Shown: positions 15,723 through 21,564 of the stretch, one piece after another
Layout: each line of letters begins with the position of its first letter
Position numbering within the stretch: position 1 is the first letter of the stretch
From: Bacteroidales bacterium UBA6828
GTDB taxonomy: Bacteria; Bacteroidota; Bacteroidia; Bacteroidales; Paludibacteraceae
Assembly (NCBI GenBank): GCA_002452095.1
Contig: DKEG01000055.1
Coordinates: 1 to 22,286, forward strand
Direction of reading: 5' to 3'
DNA: 22,286 nt
The notes under the pieces: generated by a model
Told to the model about the DNA's origin: nothing
The model's database searches: none
Seen by the model: only the letters and a program-made list of their open reading frames with translations
Translations under genes and position numbers: made by a program

Positions 15723-15767
15723 CCGTGTTCTGTTTTCTTGTTCTTGATAAACTGTTGCAAAAGCCTG

Positions 15768-15798
15768 CAAAGTTACGCTTTTTCCGCGACATACACAA
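15768..15798 (-). promoter_or_regulatory. prfC promoter
   Basis: On the minus strand TTG (15798-15796) is followed after 20 nt by TAACTTTG (15775-15768). TTTGAGGCAGTTG lies 47 nt upstream of the -7 element (15834-15822), almost exactly as at dnaX. The start codon at 15722 implies a leader of ~40 nt. Confidence 0.75.
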
Positions 15799-15861
15799 CC
15801 CCGCTGGCATTTTCACATACCCAACTGCCTCAAATATACCAATTATGCAATTTCTATATCT

Positions 15862-15877
15862 CATAATACCAATTACG
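15862..15877. repeat. 16-mer shared with the dnaX upstream region
   Basis: CATAATACCAATTACG here is the exact reverse complement of 11171-11186. Related ATACCAATTAT lies nearby at 15835-15845. A 16-nt exact match within 22 kb is not expected by chance. Confidence 0.75.
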
Positions 15878-15907
15878 GCAACGAGACGGCAACGTGAAGC
15901 GTAAGGA

Positions 15908-15965
15908 AAGTGTGCGTAGCACACTGAGTGCCGTAGCGAGACGAAGCCCTGTGGGCTGAGTAGAA
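15908..15965 (+). repeat. Dispersed hairpin repeat, copy B
   Basis: Hairpin AGTGTGC-GTA-GCACACT (15909-15925), then GAGTGCCGTAGCGA, then AGCCC-TGT-GGGCT (15945-15957) and GAGTAGAA. It matches copy A at 5949-6006 in inverse orientation. The first hairpin has different bases from copy A but remains perfectly paired. Confidence 0.7.
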
Positions 15966-16020
15966 TTCCTTATAACACACGGCAACGAGATTGGAGAATA
16001 GGCCGTGGATAAGCAGCCTT

Positions 16021-16059
16021 TTTATGCAGATTATTCACTTTTTATACATCTTTTATGCA
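16021..16059. promoter_or_regulatory. Three TTTATRCA octamers upstream of the ABC operon
   Basis: TTTATGCA at 16021-16028, TTTATACA at 16041-16048 and TTTATGCA at 16052-16059 lie ~30-70 nt upstream of the -33 element at 16088. The same octamer makes up the dyad at 11067-11110. Possibly a regulator-binding site; GntR-type regulators often control this kind of ABC operon, but none is encoded here. Confidence 0.45.
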
Positions 16060-16087
16060 TAGGCTCCATACAATCCGCAATGCACTC

Positions 16088-16118
16088 TTGCGAATCTCGG
16101 AAATTTTATGTACTTTTG
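16088..16118 (+). promoter_or_regulatory. Promoter of the ABC transporter operon
   Basis: TTG at 16088-16090, 20 nt, then TACTTTTG at 16111-16118. Transcription would begin ~20 nt before the ATG at 16145. Confidence 0.75.
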
Positions 16119-16144
16119 CAGACAAAAGGACAAAACCAACGTTT

Positions 16145-16864
16145 ATGGCAGAAAACGAAGCAATGATAGAATATGACCACGTAACCCATTATTACGGCAA
16201 GCGGCTCATATACAAAGATTTAAGTTTCACCGTCCCAAAAGGGCACATTCTCGGGCTGCTCGGCAAGAACGGTACGGGCAAAACCACCACCATCAACATT
16301 CTGAGCGGTTTTATCCGCCCCGCGGCGGGCAGTTGCCGCCTTCTCGGTTACGACACACGCACTATGCCCGCACACGTGCGGCAGCGTATCGGGCTGCTGC
16401 TCGAGGGGCATGTGCAGTACCCGTTTATGACCATCGAACAGATTGAGCGTTTCTATGCGCCGTTCTACCCGCGCTGGAACAAAGAGGCGTATTACGAACT
16501 GATGCGACTGCTGCACGTAAAAGATTATCAGCACCTTAGCCAGATGTCCAACGGGCAACGCTCACAAGTGGCACTTGGGTTGCTGATGGCGCAAGACCCC
16601 GAACTGCTCATCCTTGATGATTTCTCGCTCGGATTAGACCCAGGATACCGACGGCTGTTTGTGGAGTACCTGCGCGATTTCTGCAAGTCGAAAGGCAAAA
16701 CGGTCTTTCTCACCTCGCATATCATTCAGGATTTGGAACGGCTGGTGGACGATTGTATCATTATGGACTATGGCAAGATACTGCGCCAATGCCCTGTAAG
16801 CGAACTGATTACCCCCACAATGACGCTCGAAGACACGTTTATCGAACTGACAGGAAAGTACTGA
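16145..16864 (+). CDS. ABC transporter ATP-binding protein (ABC-2 / YtrB-like)
   Basis: ATPase subunit of 239 aa. The start MAENEAMIEYDHVTHYYG at 16145 follows the promoter; an in-frame ATG at 16055 lies upstream of it. Walker A GKNGTGKT (40-47), signature MSNGQ (134-138), Walker B LLILDD (154-159), D-loop GLD (163-165) and switch histidine H192 in TSHIIQDLE are present. The residue after the Walker B aspartate, normally the catalytic glutamate, is Asp159 (LDDFSLGLD). The Q-loop region reads LLLEGHVQYPFMT without the usual glutamine. It is short (one domain) and followed by a permease and a membrane-anchored protein, which fits an exporter whose substrate cannot be told from sequence. Confidence 0.92.
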   Translation: MAENEAMIEYDHVTHYYGKRLIYKDLSFTVPKGHILGLLGKNGTGKTTTINILSGFIRPAAGSCRLLGYDTRTMPAHVRQRIGLLLEGHVQYPFMTIEQIERFYAPFYPRWNKEAYYELMRLLHVKDYQHLSQMSNGQRSQVALGLLMAQDPELLILDDFSLGLDPGYRRLFVEYLRDFCKSKGKTVFLTSHIIQDLERLVDDCIIMDYGKILRQCPVSELITPTMTLEDTFIELTGKY

Positions 16865-16868
16865 TTAA

Positions 16869-16908
16869 TTTGTAAATGTGTAAGTTTGTAAATGTATAAA
16901 TTGTAAAG
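16869..16908. repeat. 16-nt tandem repeat, two and a half copies
   Basis: TTTGTAAATGTGTAAG (16869-16884), TTTGTAAATGTATAAA (16885-16900) and the partial TTGTAAAG (16901-16908) fill the gap between the ATPase and permease genes. Confidence 0.75.
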
Positions 16909-16919
16909 ATTGTCCGATT

Positions 16920-17591
16920 ATGCTACGAAGTATATTTATGAAAGAGTGGCTCAAAACCCGCATGGCGGTGGTGCTGGTTTTTGTGGCATCGCTCGGGCTG
17001 TGTGCCTACCTGCTGATTGACGCGCACCGTCTCATAGCCATCAACGGCGTGATGCCCGTGTGGGATACTCTGCTCGGGCGCGATACCTTGTTGCTCGAAC
17101 CGCTTGAGTTCGTGCCGCTCATTGCGGGAATACTGCTCGGTTGCACCCAAATGCTGCCCGAGATGCTGCAAAAACGTATCAAACTGACGCTGCACCTGCC
17201 CATTGAAAATTGGAAAGCCATCGGAGCGATGGTGCTCTATGGAGTAGTGATTATGCTCGGATTGCTTGTGCTGAATATGGGGCTGTGCTATGCCGTATTC
17301 CAGATTTGGCTGCCCGCAGAGATGTTGCGGCATATATTCCTGACCGTATTGGTCTGGTATGTGGCAGGCATACAAGCCTATCTGTTTACGGTTTGGATTG
17401 TCCTCGAACCCACGTGGCGTATGCGTATCCCCGAAATGCTGTTTGCCGGAGTGTGCCTGCGGATGTTCTATGTAAGCATTATGCCCGAGACCTACAATGC
17501 TTTCCTGCCCATCCTTGCGGTATTCACCATTCTGTTTGCAGGGCTGCCTATGCTCAGCATAGCACGGTTCAAAGAGGGGAAAGGGCTGTGA
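16920..17591 (+). CDS. ABC-2 type permease
   Basis: Integral membrane protein of 223 aa with about six hydrophobic segments (for example VVLVFVASLGLCAYLLI, FVPLIAGILLGC, GAMVLYGVVIMLGLLVLNMG and FLPILAVFTILFAGLPML). The opening MLRSIFMKEWLKTRM resembles ABC-2 permeases, which start with a short amphipathic segment. It lies 55 nt after the ATPase gene and would form the transmembrane part of the transporter, probably as a dimer. No sequence feature identifies the substrate. Confidence 0.85.
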   Translation: MLRSIFMKEWLKTRMAVVLVFVASLGLCAYLLIDAHRLIAINGVMPVWDTLLGRDTLLLEPLEFVPLIAGILLGCTQMLPEMLQKRIKLTLHLPIENWKAIGAMVLYGVVIMLGLLVLNMGLCYAVFQIWLPAEMLRHIFLTVLVWYVAGIQAYLFTVWIVLEPTWRMRIPEMLFAGVCLRMFYVSIMPETYNAFLPILAVFTILFAGLPMLSIARFKEGKGL

Positions 17592-17592
17592 T

Positions 17593-17618
17593 AATTATGA
17601 ATTATGAATTATGAATTG
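17593..17618. repeat. AATTATG heptamer array (three copies), overlapping the start region of the next gene
   Basis: AATTATG x 3 plus AATTG, identical over 26 bp to 6576-6601. Each unit supplies an ATG; the one at 17611 is in frame with the downstream gene, giving an alternative start. Confidence 0.85.
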
Positions 17619-17619
17619 T

Positions 17620-18687
17620 ATGAAAATTAAAGGATTGACCATATACAAGGGTTTTGTCATCGCCGTGGCGGTGGTGTTGCTGATGTGGGTGCTGCCATGG
17701 TTGTACTCATTTCTCATACCCGCCTCCGGAGGGGAGAGTTTTATCTACTACAGTCCTTACACCGAAGACTTTATCACCCGCGATGCGGACGGGTTCTGCG
17801 ATTTCAACGGCAACCGGTTCTCCGCCGCTGAAGCCGACTCGCTGATGCCTTATTTCTTCTACCGCCAGTTGGTAGCCGACGGACGTATGCCCGACACGCT
17901 GTTTGGCGAAGCGGTGGACAGCAAGATTCTGCGCCGCGAGAGTTTTACTTTCAAGACCAGCCCCGCACAAATCAACAAACCGCGCACCCCGCTCTACGAA
18001 CTGATGGATGCCGAGTCGGGGCGTGTGGACCTACAACTGCCCAACGATGTGTTTCGCCTGACAGACAATGGTTTGGAGTTCATCACTGCCGAGACCAACA
18101 CTGTCAACCAAGAGAAATCAGCGATGTTCAACTCCGTCCTGCAGGCACACGGTTGCACGTTCCCCATTCGTCTCATAGCAGGCAATCCGTCGGTGCGCAA
18201 AGCCTACGACAACGGCTATTTGCTTGCCGACAGCAGGGGAAGAGTGTTCAATCTGCGTATGATAAAAGGCAGTCCATCCGTGCGTGATATTACCCTGCCC
18301 GACAGCGTGCAGCCACAGACGCTGTTCGTTACCGAATTCGACAACTATCGGCAAATCGGTTTTCTTGTCTCTACCGGCAATCAACTCTACTCCATTGATA
18401 CCAAGACGCTCGGCCTCAACCATATAGACATACCGGAATACAACCCGCAGACGATGCCTATCCTCATTATGGGCAACCTGCACGACTGGACGATACGTAT
18501 CCTCACCGCCACCGACACGCGCTACTATGCGGTATCGAACAAGGATTATTCGCTGCTCTCCTCGCGTATCGTCCCCGACCCCGCCCCTACCGGTTGGGAA
18601 AAAGCCTACCGGTATCTGTTCCCGCTGCGTCTCTCGCTGCGCACGTGGCAGACACCGACTATCTTCCCGCGGTGGAATGTAGATTGA
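17620..18687 (+). CDS. DUF4857-like membrane-anchored protein of the ABC operon
   Basis: Protein of 355 aa. The ATG at 17620 (MKIKGLTIYKGFVIAVAVVL) is preferred; the alternative ATG at 17611 falls in the heptamer array. One N-terminal membrane helix (~11-31, FVIAVAVVLLMWVLPWLYSF) is followed by a large soluble, probably extracytoplasmic domain with regularly spaced beta segments (DNGYLLADSRGRVFNLRMIKG, GFLVSTGNQLYSIDT, YYAVSNKDYSLLSSRI) that look like propeller blades. Size, layout and position after an ABC-2 ATPase and permease recall the Bacteroidetes DUF4857 family, but I assign this from memory. It starts 28 nt after the permease and is probably an accessory subunit of the exporter. Confidence 0.75.
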   Translation: MKIKGLTIYKGFVIAVAVVLLMWVLPWLYSFLIPASGGESFIYYSPYTEDFITRDADGFCDFNGNRFSAAEADSLMPYFFYRQLVADGRMPDTLFGEAVDSKILRRESFTFKTSPAQINKPRTPLYELMDAESGRVDLQLPNDVFRLTDNGLEFITAETNTVNQEKSAMFNSVLQAHGCTFPIRLIAGNPSVRKAYDNGYLLADSRGRVFNLRMIKGSPSVRDITLPDSVQPQTLFVTEFDNYRQIGFLVSTGNQLYSIDTKTLGLNHIDIPEYNPQTMPILIMGNLHDWTIRILTATDTRYYAVSNKDYSLLSSRIVPDPAPTGWEKAYRYLFPLRLSLRTWQTPTIFPRWNVD

Positions 18688-18702
18688 GTGCCAATAGTCC
18701 GC

Positions 18703-18728
18703 ATTTTGCAAAGTACACTTTGCAAAAT
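18703..18728. promoter_or_regulatory. 26-nt palindrome
   Basis: ATTTTGCAAAGT-AC-ACTTTGCAAAAT has perfect 12-nt arms. It lies 16 nt after the stop of the DUF4857-like gene and ~40 nt upstream of the small-RNA promoter. It lacks a following T-run and its 2-nt centre is too tight for a normal RNA hairpin, so a DNA operator is more likely than a terminator. Confidence 0.6.
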
Positions 18729-18790
18729 TATCAAAAATATGCTATAAAACATATTTTTCTTGCAAATTATTTGGTAGTATCAAAAATATG
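18729..18790. repeat. 13-nt direct repeats flanking the -33 element
   Basis: TATCAAAAATATG occurs at 18729-18741 and 18778-18790. The first copy also pairs with CATATTTTT (18750-18758). The second fills part of the spacer between the -33 and -7 elements, where a bound protein would block RNA polymerase. Confidence 0.6.
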
Positions 18791-18801
18791 CCGTATCTTT
18801 G
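18770..18801 (+). promoter_or_regulatory. Promoter of a candidate small RNA
   Basis: TTTG (18770-18773), 20 nt, TATCTTTG (18794-18801): a full match to the Bacteroidetes consensus with ideal spacing. There is no ORF between it and the terminator 46 nt downstream. Confidence 0.8.
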
Positions 18802-18806
18802 CACTG

Positions 18807-18876
18807 TGTTTTTCATGGTATTAGATTTAAGGTTAAGTAAAAGATTGGGTTGTCGTGATGACAATCCTCTTTTTTT
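18807..18876 (+). ncRNA. Candidate small RNA of ~70 nt
   Basis: A strong promoter is followed by ~40 nt (GTATTAGATTTAAGGTTAAG within it) and an intrinsic terminator. No start codon with a meaningful ORF is present. I have an impression of similar TATTAGATTTAAGGTTAA...GTCGTGATGAC units in other Bacteroidales genomes, which would make this a conserved RNA, but I cannot confirm that or name a family. It could act in trans or be a short leader for attenuation, although nothing on the plus strand follows for 2 kb. Confidence 0.6.
18847..18876 (+). terminator. Intrinsic terminator of the candidate small RNA
   Basis: GGGTTGTC-GTGAT-GACAATCC (8 bp, one G-U) is followed by TCTTTTTTT. Only the plus-strand direction has the T-run. 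Confidence 0.85.
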
Positions 18877-18888
18877 ATATACTATAGC

Positions 18889-18933
18889 GTCCTTAAAGTC
18901 CCTAAGGTCCTTAAAGACCTTAAAGTCCTAAAT
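18889..18933. repeat. 9-nt tandem array, five units
   Basis: GTCCTTAAA, GTCCCTAAG, GTCCTTAAA, GACCTTAAA and GTCCTAAAT are head to tail between the small-RNA terminator and the phosphofructokinase terminator. The sequence is partly self-complementary (CTTAAAG-type cores). Confidence 0.75.
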
Positions 18934-18937
18934 ACAA

Positions 18938-18978
18938 AAAAATCGGCTCCCCTGCTTTTGCAGAAGAGCCGATTTTTC
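18938..18978. terminator. Terminator of the phosphofructokinase gene
   Basis: AAAAATCGGCTC (18938-18949) pairs with GAGCCGATTTTT (18966-18977), with an inner CTGC-TTTT-GCAG stem. It lies 19 nt after the stop codon at 18997 on the minus strand, where it is followed by a U-rich run. It can work in both directions. Confidence 0.85.
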
Positions 18979-18996
18979 TTTCTATAAACCGCTATC

Positions 18997-20655
18997 TTAC
19001 TTGCCACGCTCGAGACGCAGGGTGTGGGTTGGTTGGTCGCATACCTCAACAGGACCATAGTACTGGATAGGACCCGGATAGATGTAACTCGTATTGACAT
19101 CTGCCCACTCGGCACGGTGTGCCTTCAGGTAAAGGAACGGTGCGCCGTTGAGGTCAACCAATGCCTTTTGGATAACAGGTTTCATCTTGCCGTTACGTTT
19201 CTCCATATTCATCATCATCGTGATAGGTACACCACCGGCAATCCATTCCGAAGCGGGTTTGGTCAGGTTGCGCACAAGCGACATATAGCCTGTCTTGCCT
19301 GCTGCGATGAGGTGTACCGCCGTCATACCGATCGAGTAGCAATAGTCGGCATCGAAGTTCGACGGGATAGCGCAACGACCTTCGTAACCGAAGAAATGGT
19401 TCAGCGCGGAGAACTTGCCCTTGTAGGTGCCGTTGGCTTTGAGTTGGGCGAGGCGTTTGCTGACCATTTCGATAAGCAGTTTCTCGGTCTCAATCTGGCT
19501 GACCATTACGTTTCCGTGCGGGTCGCGGTCGAGGGTGAGTTGGCGTGCGATACCCTTCGGCAGCGAGCGATAGAGTTCGCACGAAGCGGGCGTAAGCATT
19601 GATTTCACATACTCGCGTTTGGCATCGTCGCCCTCCAGCGAAGCGAACTCCTCGTTCTGTGCGAGCAGGTCGTTGAGTTCCTGAATGAGCACACGCATTG
19701 CGGGAATAAACTCAATCAGACCTTCCGGAATGAGGACAGTACCGAAATTCAGCCCCGAATTAGCGCGGTCAACTATTACCTCTACAATCTGCTCGACAAT
19801 GTCGTTGAGGGTCAGGTTCTTTGCCTCCACCTCCTCAGAGATAAGGCAGATATTCGGCTGGCTCTGCAATGCGCACTCGAGGGCGATATGGCTGGCGGAG
19901 CGACCCATCAGACGGATAAAGTGCCAGTATTTCTTTGCCGAGTTGGCATCGCGCTGGATATTACCAATCAGTTCGCTATATACTTTGCAGGCGGTATCGA
20001 AACCGAAAGAGGTCTCAATCATCTCGTTTTTGAGGTCGCCGTCAATGGTTTTCGGGCAACCGATGACCTGAATACCGCACTGCTTTTGCAGGTAGTACTC
20101 TGCCAAAACGCAGGCGTTGGTGTTGGAGTCATCGCCGCCGATGATCACGATAGCCTTGATACCGAGTTTCTTGCAAATCTCGATACCGTTGTCAAACTGC
20201 CATGTCTCCTCAAGTTTGGTACGCCCCGAACCAATAATGTCGAATCCGCCCGTATTGCGGTAGTCATCTATCACATTGCCTGTCAACAAAGTATACTTTC
20301 CCTCTATCAAACCGCTCGGTCCGCCTAAGAAACCGTAGAGTTTGTTTTCGGGGTTGAGGGCTTTCAGTCCGTCGTACAAACCGCTGATGACGTTGTGACC
20401 ACCGGGGGCTTGTCCACCCGAAAGGATAACACCTACGTTGAACGGTTCTGCCACCTTATCCGAACCTTCAGCAGGCTCCATTGTGATAATGGGGAGACCG
20501 TATGTATTGGGGAACAACTCTTTGATCTCGGCTTGGTCGGCAACCGATTGTGTTTTCTCGCCCTCTACGAGGCGGACTGCACCTTGCAACGCTACAGGCA
20601 TTTTCGGCTTGTAACTCTGACGCGCAATCTGCAGTGGACTTTTTTGCATTGTCAT
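18997..20655 (-). CDS. pfp: Pyrophosphate-dependent 6-phosphofructokinase (long type)
   Basis: Protein of 552 aa catalysing fructose 6-phosphate + PPi to fructose 1,6-bisphosphate + phosphate, a reversible glycolytic step. The GGDD motif (173-176, GGDDSNTNA) marks PPi rather than ATP use. Other conserved parts are GGQAPGGHN (80-88), the catalytic region PKTIDGDLKN (201-210) and MGRSASHIALE (250-260). The ~550-aa length fits the long PPi-PFK clade of Bacteroidetes. The start MTMQKSPLQIARQSYKP at 20655 is chosen because the promoter -7 element lies 37 nt upstream; MQK two codons later is possible. It is monocistronic, with its own promoter and terminator, and is divergent from the outer-membrane protein gene. 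Confidence 0.95.
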   Translation of the reverse strand: MTMQKSPLQIARQSYKPKMPVALQGAVRLVEGEKTQSVADQAEIKELFPNTYGLPIITMEPAEGSDKVAEPFNVGVILSGGQAPGGHNVISGLYDGLKALNPENKLYGFLGGPSGLIEGKYTLLTGNVIDDYRNTGGFDIIGSGRTKLEETWQFDNGIEICKKLGIKAIVIIGGDDSNTNACVLAEYYLQKQCGIQVIGCPKTIDGDLKNEMIETSFGFDTACKVYSELIGNIQRDANSAKKYWHFIRLMGRSASHIALECALQSQPNICLISEEVEAKNLTLNDIVEQIVEVIVDRANSGLNFGTVLIPEGLIEFIPAMRVLIQELNDLLAQNEEFASLEGDDAKREYVKSMLTPASCELYRSLPKGIARQLTLDRDPHGNVMVSQIETEKLLIEMVSKRLAQLKANGTYKGKFSALNHFFGYEGRCAIPSNFDADYCYSIGMTAVHLIAAGKTGYMSLVRNLTKPASEWIAGGVPITMMMNMEKRNGKMKPVIQKALVDLNGAPFLYLKAHRAEWADVNTSYIYPGPIQYYGPVEVCDQPTHTLRLERGK

Positions 20656-20691
20656 AGTCGTATCTATTTTTGTTAAAAGCAGTTTATGCTG

Positions 20692-20699
20692 CAAAGGTA
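20692..20699 (-). promoter_or_regulatory. -7 element of the phosphofructokinase promoter
   Basis: The minus strand reads TACCTTTG (20699-20692). No convincing TTG is found at the expected -33 position (CTG instead), so the promoter may depend on another factor. Confidence 0.6.
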
Positions 20700-20758
20700 C
20701 AAAAAAAAAGCGGAACGGGACAGGTGTTTGCTTCAAAAAATCGGTTTTGCGCAATGCA

Positions 20759-20816
20759 GGTTTCAAATTGCGGCGATTTTTCTTTTTTGAAACACGGTTT
20801 TTAGTGTTTTGAAACC
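20759..20816. promoter_or_regulatory. TTTGAAAC half-sites in the divergent pfp/omp region
   Basis: GGTTTCAAA (20759-20767) is the exact inverse of TTTGAAACC (20808-20816), and a further TTTTGAAAC lies at 20785-20793. They are close to the -33 region of the outer-membrane protein promoter. Possible shared operator; not proven. Confidence 0.35.
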
Positions 20817-20844
20817 GCCTTCTGCGTTTTTTGCCGTACCTTTG
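20808..20844 (+). promoter_or_regulatory. Promoter of the small outer-membrane protein gene
   Basis: TACCTTTG at 20837-20844 matches the -7 consensus. The nearest TTTG (20808-20811) is 25 nt upstream, longer than usual, so the -33 assignment is uncertain. The leader would be ~95 nt. Confidence 0.55.
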
Positions 20845-20890
20845 TCGTGTTGTTAGGGAAATCATACTCATTTCCGCAAACCGCCTCATC

Positions 20891-20931
20891 ATATATACTG
20901 CCAACTCATTTATATATACTGCCAACTCATT
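20891..20931 (+). repeat. Tandem duplication of a 20-nt unit in the 5' leader
   Basis: ATATATACTGCCAACTCATT occurs at 20891-20910 and 20912-20931 (21-nt period, no mismatch). The second copy ends 14 nt before the ATG at 20946, inside the predicted leader of the outer-membrane protein mRNA. Confidence 0.85.
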
Positions 20932-20945
20932 AAACATAATATACA

Positions 20946-21425
20946 ATGAAAAAGAAACTCTTTCTCGCTGCCATAGTGGCAGTAGTGTGCGCAGCAAGCG
21001 CATCGGCACAACCCCGTGCAGTAGGTGGTAACTTAGGTTATGGTCTGTCTGTTTCTTACCAGCACAATTTGGGTGCTGCCAATATGATTGACTTGGCAGT
21101 TGAGTTCCCCGGATTTGCTTGGGGTATTGGTGCTACATGTACCTACGACTGGATTAACCCGTTCAACACTTCTATCCCTTGGAACAACAAAGGTGAGTGG
21201 AACTGGTGCCTTGGTGTCGGTGGTGGTGCCGGCTTCTGGTGGAGCGGTACGGGTTATGCAGGTGTTGTAGGTCACTGTGGTGTGGCTTATGATTTCTGGT
21301 TCCCGCTGGAGTTGTCATTCGACTATCGCCCTAACATCGGTGCATGGTTCGGCAATGGCGGCGCAGGTTTCTATGGCTACGGTCTTTATACCGGTATCAC
21401 CCTCGGTGTACGCTACAAGTTCTAA
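20946..21425 (+). CDS. Small outer-membrane beta-barrel protein
   Basis: Protein of 159 aa. The signal peptide MKKKLFLAAIVAVVCAASASA is followed by a Gly/aromatic-rich chain of alternating residues (LGYGLSVSYQHNL, FAWGIGATCTYDW, NWCLGVGGGAGFW, LELSFDYRPNIGAWF, LYTGITLGVRYKF). It ends in phenylalanine, as outer-membrane barrels recognised by BamA do. About eight strands can be counted, so a small OmpW/OmpX-sized barrel is likely. Function unknown. Three cysteines (in CTYDW, WCLGV and HCGVA) are unusual for a small barrel. It is transcribed alone, with a strong terminator after it. Confidence 0.85.
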   Translation: MKKKLFLAAIVAVVCAASASAQPRAVGGNLGYGLSVSYQHNLGAANMIDLAVEFPGFAWGIGATCTYDWINPFNTSIPWNNKGEWNWCLGVGGGAGFWWSGTGYAGVVGHCGVAYDFWFPLELSFDYRPNIGAWFGNGGAGFYGYGLYTGITLGVRYKF

Positions 21426-21458
21426 CCGGTTTCGATAATACCCTACTCTTACAAAATC

Positions 21459-21490
21459 AATCAGGCTGCCTTATTCGGGCAGCCTGATTT
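21459..21490 (+). terminator. Terminator after the outer-membrane protein gene
   Basis: AATCAGGCTGCC (21459-21470) pairs perfectly with GGCAGCCTGATT (21478-21489) around a 7-nt loop. The T-run is short, but the left arm is preceded by A-rich sequence, so it can also act on the opposite strand. Confidence 0.8.
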
Positions 21491-21528
21491 GCGTATAATG
21501 TTCTATTTTACGGGAGAGAACTTTGTAA

Positions 21529-21561
21529 GGAGGATGTGAGGAGGATGTGAGGAGGATGTGA
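21529..21561. repeat. Tandem array: three copies of an 11-nt unit
   Basis: GGAGGATGTGA is present three times without mismatch (21529-21539, 21540-21550, 21551-21561), in the convergent region between the outer-membrane protein and the DUF4861-like gene. Confidence 0.9.
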
Positions 21562-21564
21562 GGA

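Larger units (their letters stand above)
15799..16087. other. Divergent intergenic region between prfC and the ABC operon
   Basis: No gene is seen. It holds the shared TTTGAGGCAGTTG (minus, 15834-15822), the 16-mer CATAATACCAATTACG (15862-15877), repeat copy B (15908-15965), two ACGGCAACGAGA segments (15875-15886 and 15979-15990) and three TTTATRCA octamers (16021-16059). Confidence 0.6.

Noticed and set aside
15723..15770. N-terminal extension of release factor 3
   Set aside because: It begins at the promoter -7 element and would not be in the transcript.
16004..16012. DnaA-box-like CGTGGATAA, and CTATCCACA near 6545
   Set aside because: Single near-matches (8 of 9) without clustering or an AT-rich unwinding element; not enough for an origin, even with dnaX in the window.
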